IMG/VR virus record: IMGVR_UViG_3300042504_002615
Location: 1-26,939 of that record
Source: a virus
Reading direction: 5' to 3' (one strand)
Length of the DNA stretch: 26,939 nt
Made by a program: the position numbers and the translations under genes. Numbering within the stretch: position 1 is the first letter of the stretch; the number at the start of each line of letters is the position of its first letter. Of the stretch, positions 16,261-23,405 are shown in pieces. Below the pieces are notes generated by a model. It did not search any database. It saw nothing but the letters and a program-made list of their open reading frames with translations, and was not told the DNA's origin.

Positions 16261-17078
16261 TGGCTACCTACACCCCTAACACATCAGGTATTGAGATTGG
16301 CGAGCCTGTTCAAGCAAGTCACCTGCTTAATAACTTCTCTGCCATACAGACCAGCGTTAATGCCATTGAAGCGGTGCAGATTGCAAGCAACGCCGTCACT
16401 ACGGCCAAGATTAACAACGGTGCGGTGACAGCCGACAAGATAGCCAGTAGTGCAGTGGTTGAGGCTAAGCTAGGAACAGGGGCAGTAACCACTGCTAAGC
16501 TAGCCAGCAATGCCGTGACGACGGTTAAGGTGACAGATGCCAACATTACCAACGCCAAGCTGGCGGATGAGGCCAAGGCTTACATTTCCAAAAGCTCCCC
16601 CTCGGCTGCAACGGAAGTTATCTTTACAGGGCTTAACTTTGCCACATTTCAGCAATACGAGATATTCTTTAACCTCGCAAAGAGTGCCGACAACAACGCC
16701 TTGCAAATGCAATATAGTACAGATGGTGGCTCTAGCTGGGTAACATCAGGATATGAAGTAGGTACAGAAGCGAAGATTATTGGTAGCACGACAACAGGCG
16801 CACAAAATGGCTCTTCCGAAGGGTCGATAGAGCTTGCTTTGTTTGGTTCCACCGCTGGCAACGGAGCAATTGGCCGTGTGGAATTCGGCCAAGAAACAGA
16901 CCAAGATCAATTCATGGGCTTTTTTACAACCACTTGTAGGCGTGCAGGCGTAACGGATACCTTGGTATTAAGAGGTGGCTTCCGTGATTTTCAGTCAAGC
17001 TCAATAGATGCGGTTAAGTTGTTTGTAACGTCAGGCACATTAACAGGTAATGTTTTGCTTAAAGGGACACCACGTTAA
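16260..17078 (+). CDS. Tail fibre protein with short repeats and C-terminal knob
   Basis: The GTG start overlaps the previous stop. Residues 33-110 contain about six degenerate repeats of the form NAVTTAKI / GAVTADKI / AVTTAKL / NITNAKL, the thin trimeric stalk repeat common in phage fibres. Residues 120-272 form a beta-rich knob with QQYEIFFNLAKSADNNAL, YSTDGGSSWVTSGYE and a terminal VKLFVTSGTLTGN motif, like jelly-roll fibre tips. It probably trimerises and binds host surface or supports the tailspike encoded next, with which it shares a TAATG junction. The only GATC tetranucleotide I found in the whole window lies in this gene (16905-16908), next to a GAATTC. Confidence 0.78.
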   Translation: MATYTPNTSGIEIGEPVQASHLLNNFSAIQTSVNAIEAVQIASNAVTTAKINNGAVTADKIASSAVVEAKLGTGAVTTAKLASNAVTTVKVTDANITNAKLADEAKAYISKSSPSAATEVIFTGLNFATFQQYEIFFNLAKSADNNALQMQYSTDGGSSWVTSGYEVGTEAKIIGSTTTGAQNGSSEGSIELALFGSTAGNGAIGRVEFGQETDQDQFMGFFTTTCRRAGVTDTLVLRGGFRDFQSSSIDAVKLFVTSGTLTGNVLLKGTPR

Positions 17079-19645
17079 TGAGCAACAACTGGATTTATAA
17101 CAGCCCTTTAGGTGAGCGAGTTGCAAACCTATTTGATAGCGTTGAACAGGCCAACAACGAACAAGGGCTTGTTGACTGGGTTAAGCTATCAGGCAACGAT
17201 GGTGATAATGACGGCTGGGTAAACGCTGTTAAGGAACACCTTAACATACGACAGTATGGGGCAAAAGGTGAAGGGCTTAGCAATGACACCTTGGCCTTCC
17301 AGCGTGCTGTTGCTGTGGGACGTGGCTTTAGGATACCCAAAGGACGCTACCGCCTTAATGGCACGTTAGAACCAAAGGGCGCACTGTCAGGCAGTGTTAA
17401 CTTAGAAGACTATGGCCTTATAGGTGACGGTGTTATCAACGACTTTCAAGCCCTGCAAAGAGCCATAGCATCAGGGTTAAGCGTAATCATCCCTGATGGT
17501 ATTTACATGCTTGAGGGTGACTTAACCTTATCCCAAGCGGTTGATTTAATCATAGAACTTAACATTGACAACTTTGGTGCTAAAGGCGATGGCGTAACGG
17601 ATGACTTAATTGCTTTCCAAAAAGCACTAGACTCATGCGAAGGTAGAGTCGTAAAAGGCTCAGCTAAGGTTTATCTTATAAGTGATACTCTCTATATCCC
17701 ACCTTCTGTAACCTTTGAGGGGCAGGGGGCTGGTGACCCCTTTAATATCGGTGGCACCTTCCCTAAAACTGTAATACAACTTAGTACAACTACAGAAGGT
17801 ACTAAGCGAATATGGACAGACGTAGGCTTGCCAGCCACACCAGCAGGCACTTTAGTTGATACGCCTATTAGTGTTGGTGTGGTGGCAACAGGCGGGGTGA
17901 TTAGCTTAAAAAAGTTTACTATTAGAAGCAACACTGATATTGGCGACAACACTAACACTTGGGACGTGCATTTCCTCTCTGCTGGTGCCTTCCGCTTAAA
18001 CCTAGACAGGGTTAACACCCAAGGGACGGCACGCTATTGTGGCTTTTTGCTTGACGCTACTTGGTCAGTGTCTAACACGGCTTTGCAAGATTTACACACC
18101 AACACTTATGGGCGCACTGTGCCAAGTTCAGGCTCAAGCAATGAAATGACCTTTTCGCATTGCTATTTTCAAGGTGGCCAATGGGGTATTATTGCTCAAG
18201 GCACAAAGCGCACAGATACTAGCCCAGGCATTTGGTCAACTGGCGGAATGTCAGATTTAACTGCTCTAGGGTGTCGTGTTAGCAACACCCCTATTAGGCT
18301 AGGCACTCAGGGGAGTGGCCAGCCTATTTATGCTTTAGACAGTGGTGGTTACAAACGAGATTTACATAACGGCTTCCAAAACCGCCGCTGGATAGGTTGT
18401 GGCTTTAGAGCGACATCAGGGTGTAGTGTTTACTTAGACAGTGGTGCGTATGAGGAGTTTATTGGTGTTTATGGTGAAAGCCGTGGTGACAGAGTACCTT
18501 CTGTTGAAGTGGTTAAAACTATAGACGCTTTAGGGGTAGTGCAAAAAGCTTTTACTGGAAATTATGTTGGCAACCCCGCATTAGTGCCTACCGAGGTTTA
18601 CATTTACCTAACTGATACAACTCGGATTGACCCTATTACTAATGGCATTAAGCCTGCTACTATATGGACAACATCAACAGGTAGCTTTACTTTAGGCGCA
18701 GTTGGCTACGATAGTACTGCTGGAAGGGTTTACTTAACTGCCGATATTATTACAGGTACTATTACAGCAGGCCAAACTGTGACACAGGCAGCAGGCCAAA
18801 CCATAGGGACGTACGGCTTTTACGCTACTGATAGAGCAGAGGCGACGTATAGCCAAGGGCAGTCTAGCTTTCAGGCACCTGACAAGCAAAAAATATCACA
18901 TCTTGGTACAAGTGGTGCCTTGCTAGGTGGAAACTTCAGGTGTGCAGGCATATGCAGTACAAGCGAGGCTTTAGTGCTTGGCGCATTAGATAGCGTCACC
19001 TTTGACTGTGAAAACGGTTCATACAACATCTATCATAACCTTTATGGTGCTGGTACAAATACGTTTGCTAGGCTAAGAATTGATGATGATGCTATCTACC
19101 ACTATCAGGCCGCTAACTTTGGGCAAACTGGCAGACGCTGGGGTATTGGCTATTTCACAAGCCTTAACGTAAGCGATACTGCCACAACCCGCACTAACCT
19201 AGGGCTTGGCACGGCAGCCGAGACTACCTACGAGACTGGCACCTTTACCCCTGTATTGCAAGGGTCAACCACGGCTGGGGTTAATACCTACAGTGTGCAA
19301 CAAGGCCAGTATGTAAAAGTGGGCAGGCTGGTTACTTGCATGATGCGGTTACAGCTATCTGCTGTAGGTACAGCTGGTAACGCTATGGCTGGCGACGCAC
19401 AGATTAGCGGTCTCCCCTTTGCTATAAGCCAAACGCCCATAAGTGCGGTGGCCGTCAACTCTGCTCTTAACGTAACTGGTGTGTTAGGGGACAACTACTA
19501 CTTCCAAATAGCGACAGGTACAGTCATACCCTTTAACCGCAATAGCGTTGTTGCCACCTTAACAACAGCCAGCGGTGTGCCAGTAACCGACATTACAAAC
19601 ACCACGCAATTTAGAATTAACTTTAGCTACTTGGCAGCAAGCTAG
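17078..19645 (+). CDS. Tailspike, pectate-lyase-like beta-helix with three N-terminal entry motifs
   Basis: An 855-residue receptor-binding protein. Residues 1-50 form a short anchor. The N-terminal cap motif of pectate-lyase-3-type beta-helices (YGAKGDGxxDDxxAFQxAL then PxGxY) occurs three times, at residues 56-95, 108-149 and 162-201. Residues 205-690 carry the glycine/serine/asparagine-rich strands expected of a right-handed parallel beta-helix. Near residue 700 is TATTRTNLGLGTAAE, a linker common in tail fibres, followed by a C-terminal beta knob (QYVKVGRLVTCMMRLQLSA to the end). Tailspikes usually bind and often cleave or deacetylate surface polysaccharide. Catalytic residues cannot be assigned by eye, so enzymatic activity is plausible but unproven. 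Confidence 0.83.
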   Translation: MSNNWIYNSPLGERVANLFDSVEQANNEQGLVDWVKLSGNDGDNDGWVNAVKEHLNIRQYGAKGEGLSNDTLAFQRAVAVGRGFRIPKGRYRLNGTLEPKGALSGSVNLEDYGLIGDGVINDFQALQRAIASGLSVIIPDGIYMLEGDLTLSQAVDLIIELNIDNFGAKGDGVTDDLIAFQKALDSCEGRVVKGSAKVYLISDTLYIPPSVTFEGQGAGDPFNIGGTFPKTVIQLSTTTEGTKRIWTDVGLPATPAGTLVDTPISVGVVATGGVISLKKFTIRSNTDIGDNTNTWDVHFLSAGAFRLNLDRVNTQGTARYCGFLLDATWSVSNTALQDLHTNTYGRTVPSSGSSNEMTFSHCYFQGGQWGIIAQGTKRTDTSPGIWSTGGMSDLTALGCRVSNTPIRLGTQGSGQPIYALDSGGYKRDLHNGFQNRRWIGCGFRATSGCSVYLDSGAYEEFIGVYGESRGDRVPSVEVVKTIDALGVVQKAFTGNYVGNPALVPTEVYIYLTDTTRIDPITNGIKPATIWTTSTGSFTLGAVGYDSTAGRVYLTADIITGTITAGQTVTQAAGQTIGTYGFYATDRAEATYSQGQSSFQAPDKQKISHLGTSGALLGGNFRCAGICSTSEALVLGALDSVTFDCENGSYNIYHNLYGAGTNTFARLRIDDDAIYHYQAANFGQTGRRWGIGYFTSLNVSDTATTRTNLGLGTAAETTYETGTFTPVLQGSTTAGVNTYSVQQGQYVKVGRLVTCMMRLQLSAVGTAGNAMAGDAQISGLPFAISQTPISAVAVNSALNVTGVLGDNYYFQIATGTVIPFNRNSVVATLTTASGVPVTDITNTTQFRINFSYLAAS
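17243..17690 (+). repeat. Three degenerate in-frame repeats in the tailspike N-terminus
   Basis: Protein-level repeats with a period of 52-54 residues: Y60GAKGEG, Y112GLIGDG and F166GAKGDG, each followed by a (N/D)D-x-x-A-(F/L)-Q-(R/K)-A segment. The DNA has diverged, so this is an old duplication rather than a recent tandem array. Confidence 0.8.
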
Positions 19646-19653
19646 GAGGCACT

Positions 19654-19848
19654 ATGGAACTAACACTTGATTTACACGGCAATATTGAAGTAAAGCAAAC
19701 GATTGACGGCAACCTACACCGCCAAGTGGTGGAGTGTGGCGATTGGGCTAAGGCCACTGCTCTTGGCTTGAGCCAGTACGCTACGGCAAACTGGACAACT
19801 GAAATGATAGACGCTTGGGAAACCTTGAAAGAGGAGGCTAACGAATAA
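19654..19848 (+). CDS. Small acidic protein of the tailspike locus (64 residues)
   Basis: Starts nine bases after the tailspike stop, with AGGAGG (19645-19650) directly upstream as a strong ribosome site, and ends in a TAATG overlap with the next gene. The product is soluble and acidic: a short beta hairpin (LTLDLHGNIEVKQTI), a Cys-containing turn (VVECGDWAKATALGL) and a C-terminal helix (MIDAWETLKEEANE). There is no signal or membrane segment. Its place between two receptor-binding genes suggests a small assembly factor or chaperone, but I do not recognise the family. Confidence 0.72.
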   Translation: MELTLDLHGNIEVKQTIDGNLHRQVVECGDWAKATALGLSQYATANWTTEMIDAWETLKEEANE

Positions 19849-20285
19849 TGAGTCTTGGATTTATAGCAGAAGCTACGGCAAACAGTGTGACGTGGACAGC
19901 GGTAACAGGTGTGTCATGGGATGGCACAGCCCCCACAGATTTAATTGGTGCCGAATACAACCTAACTAGAGTGGGCAAAAATGTCACAGTCAGCTTACTT
20001 TTAGCTTATGACACAGTAGGGGCAACCAACACAAGCGTTGTTATCCCTTGGCAAGCAGAGTGGCCAACACCAAGCAAACCAAGTTTTATTGATGCTGCCC
20101 TTGAAGTTTTCGGTGGGGGGTTCCATATCATAGCAGGGAGTGGGGATGCTGCCCCGACTACTTACACTGCCGCCCCTTATGTTTTAAGGCGAAACGCTGC
20201 CAATAACGGTGATGAGTATCGTGCCTCTTTTAACAGTTCGGCACGCTCTAACCTTATCGGCTCGTTTACGTACCAAGCAATATAG
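19848..20285 (+). CDS. Knob-like protein resembling the tailspike C-terminal domain
   Basis: A 145-residue beta-rich product. The stretch EYNLTRVGKNVTVSLLLAYD parallels QYVKVGRLVTCMMRLQLSA in the tailspike C-terminus (aromatic, VG-x-x-V, alternating hydrophobic strand), and both are followed by a turn and a strand ending before a Pro-rich loop (VVIPWQAEWP here, ISGLPFAIS there). This looks like a free-standing version of the same knob fold. It may be an alternative tip, a separate receptor-binding subunit or a remnant of module shuffling. There is no signal peptide. The tight TAATG junction with the 64-residue gene suggests the two are made together. The similarity is by eye only. Confidence 0.7.
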   Translation: MSLGFIAEATANSVTWTAVTGVSWDGTAPTDLIGAEYNLTRVGKNVTVSLLLAYDTVGATNTSVVIPWQAEWPTPSKPSFIDAALEVFGGGFHIIAGSGDAAPTTYTAAPYVLRRNAANNGDEYRASFNSSARSNLIGSFTYQAI

Positions 20286-20293
20286 GAAGCCCC

Positions 20294-20620
20294 ATGACAG
20301 ACTCTCTCCCCGCCATAATTGACGCTGTACAGAGGCTCCTAGAATCGCCCACAACAGGCGGTTTTGTACTCTGCCTAGTCACACTGGCAGGGGTTGGCTA
20401 CCTTGTTAAGCTGGTCATAACCAGTTTCTTGCCAAGGTTAGACAGGCTAGAGCAAGGGATGGCTAACCTCAACTTGACCGCTCAAGCCAACGGCAAACAA
20501 CTAGAGGGGGTGGTGGAAGAGCTAAAAGAAGTGGTAAACTGTTTAAAGGATAACCATGAGCCAACGGTTAGGCATTTCCCGCATCACAGCAGAGAACACA
20601 GCCAGAGAGGGCGCAACTAG
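20294..20620 (+). CDS. Small membrane protein with coiled-coil tail, lysis-module candidate
   Basis: A 108-residue product with one membrane segment at about residues 21-45 (GGFVLCLVTLAGVGYLVKLV). A heptad-like helix (LDRLEQGMANLNLTAQANG to about residue 86) and a His/Arg-rich tail follow. A single membrane segment plus coiled coil occurs in phage holin-associated, XhlA-like and spanin-like proteins. It is the first gene of the block that ends with the peptidoglycan peptidase, and it abuts the next gene exactly. Holin or holin-partner is the best guess. An i-spanin would normally follow the endolysin, so that is less likely. GGAAG lies about eight bases upstream of the ATG. Confidence 0.65.
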   Translation: MTDSLPAIIDAVQRLLESPTTGGFVLCLVTLAGVGYLVKLVITSFLPRLDRLEQGMANLNLTAQANGKQLEGVVEELKEVVNCLKDNHEPTVRHFPHHSREHSQRGRN

Positions 20621-20884
20621 ATGATACCTATTGTATTTGGGACACTTGAGTTTCTGTTTAAGAGTGGGACGGTGGCCAACCTAGCCCTAGTGGCGTGGAC
20701 GATATACCGCCATGTTGGGGGCAAGACAGGCTGGCAAGTGGTTTACGACCTTGGCACATCATCGCTGTTGATGCAACTTAAGACTTACCTACCCAAGCGG
20801 ATGACCGAGAGCGATTTATGGGCAAAGGTAACAGCATCGCTCCCCTACGTCATTGGGGCTATTAAAGCGTGGCGTGAGGCCTAG
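20621..20884 (+). CDS. Small hydrophobic protein, possible holin component
   Basis: An 87-residue product that starts immediately after the preceding stop. It has moderately hydrophobic stretches at about residues 2-12 and 17-31 (TVANLALVAWTIYRHVGG), an amphipathic centre with basic residues, and a second hydrophobic patch near the C-terminus (LPYVIGAIKAW). None is a textbook membrane helix, so it could be a peripheral or pinholin-like protein. Its place beside a membrane protein and before an endolysin makes a lysis-timing role plausible. I do not recognise a family. Confidence 0.62.
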   Translation: MIPIVFGTLEFLFKSGTVANLALVAWTIYRHVGGKTGWQVVYDLGTSSLLMQLKTYLPKRMTESDLWAKVTASLPYVIGAIKAWREA

Positions 20885-20886
20885 CC

Positions 20887-21288
20887 ATGCAAGGGGCTTA
20901 CGCATTGCCAGCGATTGACACCCGCTTTGGTACACTTTTTGGCCGTATTGATGGTAGGCCAGTGTTGCACGATGAGGACGGCCTGTATCGCCTGCTTGAA
21001 AAGCAAGGGGCGTTTAGGGCTAAAAAGAAACTACGCTACAACGCACAACCAAAGCCTGCCTACCGCATCACTGGCATTACAGCAGAGCAGGAGCAGGCAC
21101 TTAGGGCAGATGGCTACGTCACTAAAGCAGAATACTGTGAGGCTAAGAGTATTACTCAAAGCGAGGTGCGCTGTTTAATGAGAGCCAAGAAGCTAGACAG
21201 GGTTGAGAAGGGTTACGTTTACAGGTTAGCCCCAAGTGGCAAGCAATCTAACAGCCCCCACGTATGGGTAAGGGAGAGGCAGGTATGA
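20887..21288 (+). CDS. Unrecognised basic protein of the lysis region (133 residues)
   Basis: A soluble, basic product with no signal or membrane segment. Residues 60-105 (ITAEQEQALRADGYVTKAEY, then CEAKSITQSEVRCLMRAKKL) could form a small helix-turn-helix-like unit, followed by a strand with VEKGYVYRLAP. The gene starts two bases after the preceding stop, and its TGA overlaps the ATG of the endolysin in ATGA, so it is translationally coupled to lysis. A DNA-binding regulator of late expression or an accessory protein are both possible; neither can be shown here. Confidence 0.65.
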   Translation: MQGAYALPAIDTRFGTLFGRIDGRPVLHDEDGLYRLLEKQGAFRAKKKLRYNAQPKPAYRITGITAEQEQALRADGYVTKAEYCEAKSITQSEVRCLMRAKKLDRVEKGYVYRLAPSGKQSNSPHVWVRERQV

Positions 21289-21722
21289 CCATTAACACCG
21301 CAACCACTGTATTTGACATGATAGGCGACGGCAAGCGTGATGGCTTTGGCCGTATCTCGCAGAACTTTACATGGGCAGAAGTCTTTGGCTCAATGCAAGG
21401 GGCAGAGTGGCGAGAGGTTACCCTGCTCATGCTAGAACGTGCCGTGCTGAAAGCTGGCTGGTTACAAGCACAGCGTGACCGCTACGGGGCTATTCGTGTG
21501 ACAAGCTGGCTACGTCCGCCTGCTTACAACAGGCGTATTGGCGGGGCTACAAACAGCCAGCACTTGCATGGTTGGGGCGTTGACTGGCAACCCTTAAAGC
21601 AGCCTATGGCCACAGTACACCGTGACCTGCTAAACAGTGGCTTCCAAGGCGGGATAGCCATGAAGGCGGGGCAGTTTATCCACAGTGACCTAAGGGGCGT
21701 GCGTGCCGTTTGGGACTACTAA
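21285..21722 (+). CDS. Endolysin, M15-type zinc peptidase
   Basis: The 145-residue product carries the M15/VanY-like zinc site. SQHLHGWGVD (residues 91-100) is the S-x-H-x-x-G-x-x-x-D motif with ligands H93 and D100, and FIHSD supplies the third ligand H133. The upstream VTSWLRPPAYNRRIGGATN is the usual SGYRS-x-x-x-N-x-x-VGGA block. These enzymes cleave peptide links in peptidoglycan (Peptidase_M15_3-like). No signal peptide is visible, so a holin is needed for export. I prefer the ATG at 21285 over the one at 21264 because it forms an ATGA overlap with the previous stop and has AGGGAG and AGGCAGG upstream. It is the last late gene before the terminator. Confidence 0.88.
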   Translation: MTINTATTVFDMIGDGKRDGFGRISQNFTWAEVFGSMQGAEWREVTLLMLERAVLKAGWLQAQRDRYGAIRVTSWLRPPAYNRRIGGATNSQHLHGWGVDWQPLKQPMATVHRDLLNSGFQGGIAMKAGQFIHSDLRGVRAVWDY

Positions 21723-21738
21723 CAAACTATGTTATAAT
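21710..21738 (+). promoter_or_regulatory. Promoter-like element at the end of the endolysin gene
   Basis: TTGGGA (21710-21715) lies 17 bases before a perfect TATAAT (21733-21738) preceded by TGT, giving an extended -10. Predicted initiation is near 21745, only about 20 bases before the terminator hairpin, so the product would be an RNA of about 50 bases. Confidence 0.55.
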
Positions 21739-21766
21739 GCCAGTGAACTCTAACTCTCTATCCTTT

Positions 21767-21795
21767 CCCCTTAGCCAACCGACTAAGGGGTTTTT
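21767..21795 (+). terminator. Rho-independent terminator of the late operon
   Basis: CCCCTTAG (21767-21774) pairs perfectly with CTAAGGGG (21783-21790) over an eight-base loop and is followed by TTTTT. The minus-strand hairpin lacks a T run, so it terminates plus-strand transcription only. The right arm contains the stop codon of the convergent minus-strand gene. Confidence 0.92.
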
Positions 21796-22043
21796 GTTAG
21801 GCAACGGTTAAGGTAGGCAACGTCGTCGTTAAGTTGTAAAGTGTCAAGCAGCGTCAAGCATGCTGATAGTGTCTCTCTGTAAGCAAATAAGGCGTTGTCT
21901 ATGGTGTCAATGGCTTTAATATCTTCCACCGAGGCATTGGCCTTAATAGCCTCCAAAAGGGTTAACCGTGACTGTAACTGGGCTATCGTCATGGCCTTTA
22001 TAACCATGTTAAGGGCTTGAGCAAGGGCTTGGTTATTATCCAT
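21783..22043 (-). CDS. Small helical protein, last gene of the leftward operon
   Basis: An 86-residue all-helical soluble protein (Ala, Leu, Asp-rich) with one Cys pair position near the middle and end. There is no signal peptide or membrane segment. The ATG has GAGG about 11 bases upstream, and the gene overlaps the preceding small membrane protein by eight bases. Its stop codon lies within the arm of the plus-strand terminator. The family is not recognised. Overlap with a membrane-anchored partner may mean the two interact. Confidence 0.68.
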   Translation of the reverse strand: MDNNQALAQALNMVIKAMTIAQLQSRLTLLEAIKANASVEDIKAIDTIDNALFAYRETLSACLTLLDTLQLNDDVAYLNRCLTKTP

Positions 22044-22218
22044 TTGCTTGCATCTCCTCTAGTTCTTGCAACGTCGCATCATGAATGGCCTCAATCTCTG
22101 CCTGTGACTCTCGCACCAACTGCATCAACGATTGGTGGTGTGAGTTAAGCTGATAGAGTATTGGCAGAACGATAAGCAACACAGTAAATAGCCATGCTAT
22201 AACCCCCCTATTCCTCAT
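22036..22218 (-). CDS. Small N-terminally anchored membrane protein (60 residues)
   Basis: Residues 6-23 (VIAWLFTVLLIVLPILYQL) form a clear membrane segment after a short basic MRNR, predicting an N-in, C-out topology. The remainder is an acidic helix with heptad spacing (LMQLVRESQAEIEAIHDATL). This is the general build of a minimal inner-membrane spanin or a signal-anchor accessory protein. It overlaps both neighbours (11 and eight bases). No lipoprotein partner lies in the adjacent frame, so a spanin call is only suggestive. Confidence 0.68.
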   Translation of the reverse strand: MRNRGVIAWLFTVLLIVLPILYQLNSHHQSLMQLVRESQAEIEAIHDATLQELEEMQANG

Positions 22219-22585
22219 CCACTTGCCCCCCTAGGCTGGCAGGGTCAACCTTCACACAGGGTAGCCAGTGGGTGGGGTTGACAACAAGCACGTCGCCAAA
22301 CCTCAAATGCCACATTGAATAGTCACGATAGGCAATAACACAAGAATCGTTTTGATAAACCTCACCAGTCTCGTCGTCGTGCAATTCCCCACCAAATAAA
22401 AGCACATGCTCAGATTTTAAAGCCGTCTCAATCGGCTGAGGTTGGGTTAATTCGGCTAGGCGGTCGGCTACTTCATACAGCACGGCGGGTAACACGTTAA
22501 GGTCAACTGCTCCTCGCATAGCATCGTTGGCCAGTATCCGCAATGCGCCTATCAGCTTGTGGTCAGGTGTTTTAGGTACGTTCAT
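22208..22585 (-). CDS. DUF551-like small phage protein
   Basis: I start the gene at the ATG at 22585 because AAAGGG lies six bases upstream; an in-frame extension to 22633 has no ribosome site. The 125-residue product has a helical N-terminal half and a C-terminal half with VLLFGGELHDDETG, CVIAYRDYSMWHLRFGD and NPTHWLPC. These resemble the ending of DUF551-type phage proteins (a strand with a substrate-like loop, then THW-(L/M)-P). The gene at 23037-23402 carries a better example. DUF551 proteins are common in phage early and accessory regions and their function is unknown. Confidence 0.65.
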   Translation of the reverse strand: MNVPKTPDHKLIGALRILANDAMRGAVDLNVLPAVLYEVADRLAELTQPQPIETALKSEHVLLFGGELHDDETGEVYQNDSCVIAYRDYSMWHLRFGDVLVVNPTHWLPCVKVDPASLGGQVDEE

Positions 22586-22595
22586 AATCAACCCT

Positions 22596-22856
22596 TTATC
22601 TAGGTAGTAAGTGTTCAGGGGTACGGTTGGCAATGGGGAGCATCCTAAAGTGTTCTCGTCCCCTTATGCCTTTGCCACGGCTTTCAATCAGGTGGCCAAG
22701 GTAGGCGTGTATTGCCCCACTTAGCCCACCCCCTCTATGTAACCCAAGGGCTGTGCAGGCTTTAGCTATGGTAAACTCAAAGCCAGTTGGCTTATCTCTT
22801 AACCATTGGCGCACAACCCAACGCATAGAGGCTTGAGAACTTTGGGCGGATGGCAT
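22596..22856 (-). CDS. Small basic protein, possible winged-helix fold
   Basis: An 86-residue basic product with pattern helix (MRWVVRQWLRDKPTGFEFTI), helix (AKACTALGLHRGGGLSGAIH) and a final helix-strand (AYLGHLIESRGKGIRGREHF). That reads like a small winged-helix DNA-binding module, including a Gly-rich turn. The ATG has GGAGG about ten bases upstream. It sits five bases from the upstream gene and ten from the downstream one. The DNA-binding idea is inference; no close family is recognised. Confidence 0.65.
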   Translation of the reverse strand: MPSAQSSQASMRWVVRQWLRDKPTGFEFTIAKACTALGLHRGGGLSGAIHAYLGHLIESRGKGIRGREHFRMLPIANRTPEHLLPR

Positions 22857-22861
22857 ACTTA

Positions 22862-23047
22862 CTACCCCTCCCCTGCTTCAAGGATAGTCACCTCACCCGC
22901 CATGTAGCAGGCGTAGAGTATGGCAAGCTGGTCAGGTCGCCAATCAGTACGGCGGGTAAGCGTCTCTTTGTAAGTGCCGAGCTTGCCACTCACCTGCACT
23001 TTGTTGGCGTTGAGTACCTCGTCTAGGGTTAGTGTGCTAGTTGTCAT
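22862..23047 (-). CDS. Small unrecognised protein (61 residues)
   Basis: I take the ATG at 23047, which overlaps the stop region of the upstream DUF551-like gene by 11 bases and has GGAGA upstream; the longer form from 23086 lacks a ribosome site. The product has a helix (LTLDEVLNANKVQVSG) and a second part with DWRPDQLAILYACYMAGEVTIL. It is soluble and slightly acidic. No family is recognised; the operon position is the only context. Confidence 0.62.
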   Translation of the reverse strand: MTTSTLTLDEVLNANKVQVSGKLGTYKETLTRRTDWRPDQLAILYACYMAGEVTILEAGEG

Positions 23048-23402
23048 TGGGGGTTGTCTCCTTAGGGACAGGGGGTAAAGCGTCAAGGGGCATGTAGTGG
23101 GTAGGCTGGATTAACTCGTCGCTATCTGTGTCGCTTCGCCAAATACCGTCTTGGTCACAAAAGCCTGTCGCAACATATCGCCCTTTATTAGGGTCGCCGT
23201 AAGCATAGCCAGTAAGTAATACCTCATTGTCTATATCTGTTGGCGGGGCATCCTCAATCGGCAACCATTTTAGCCGTTTTAAAAAGCGGGCGATACACTG
23301 CATTTCTTCTGCGTTTTCAGGTACATAGGGGGTACATTCCTCCCAATATTTTGCATCCCCTTCAACACAAGCAATCATCTCATCAAGCGTCATCTCGTGC
23401 AT
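23037..23402 (-). CDS. DUF551 family protein
   Basis: The 121-residue product ends with the full DUF551 layout: LKWLPIEDAPP, then a strand VLLTGYAYG, then GRYVATGFCDQDGIWRSD, and finally QPTHYMPLDALPPVP. Residues 1-45 form a helical N-terminal extension with several acidic residues. The ATG at 23402 has GGAGG seven bases upstream, which overlaps the stop of the transglycosylase gene. Family members are widespread in phage accessory regions and have no established role. A weaker relative is encoded about 450 bases further along the operon. Confidence 0.78.
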   Translation of the reverse strand: MHEMTLDEMIACVEGDAKYWEECTPYVPENAEEMQCIARFLKRLKWLPIEDAPPTDIDNEVLLTGYAYGDPNKGRYVATGFCDQDGIWRSDTDSDELIQPTHYMPLDALPPVPKETTPNDN

Positions 23403-23405
23403 CGT

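Noticed and set aside
21264-21284. Upstream ATG for the endolysin
   Set aside because: The ATG at 21285 overlaps the previous stop in ATGA and has better spacing to AGGGAG and AGGCAGG.
22586-22633. N-terminal extension of the 125-residue DUF551-like protein
   Set aside because: No ribosome site before 22633; AAAGGG six bases before the ATG at 22585 decides the start.
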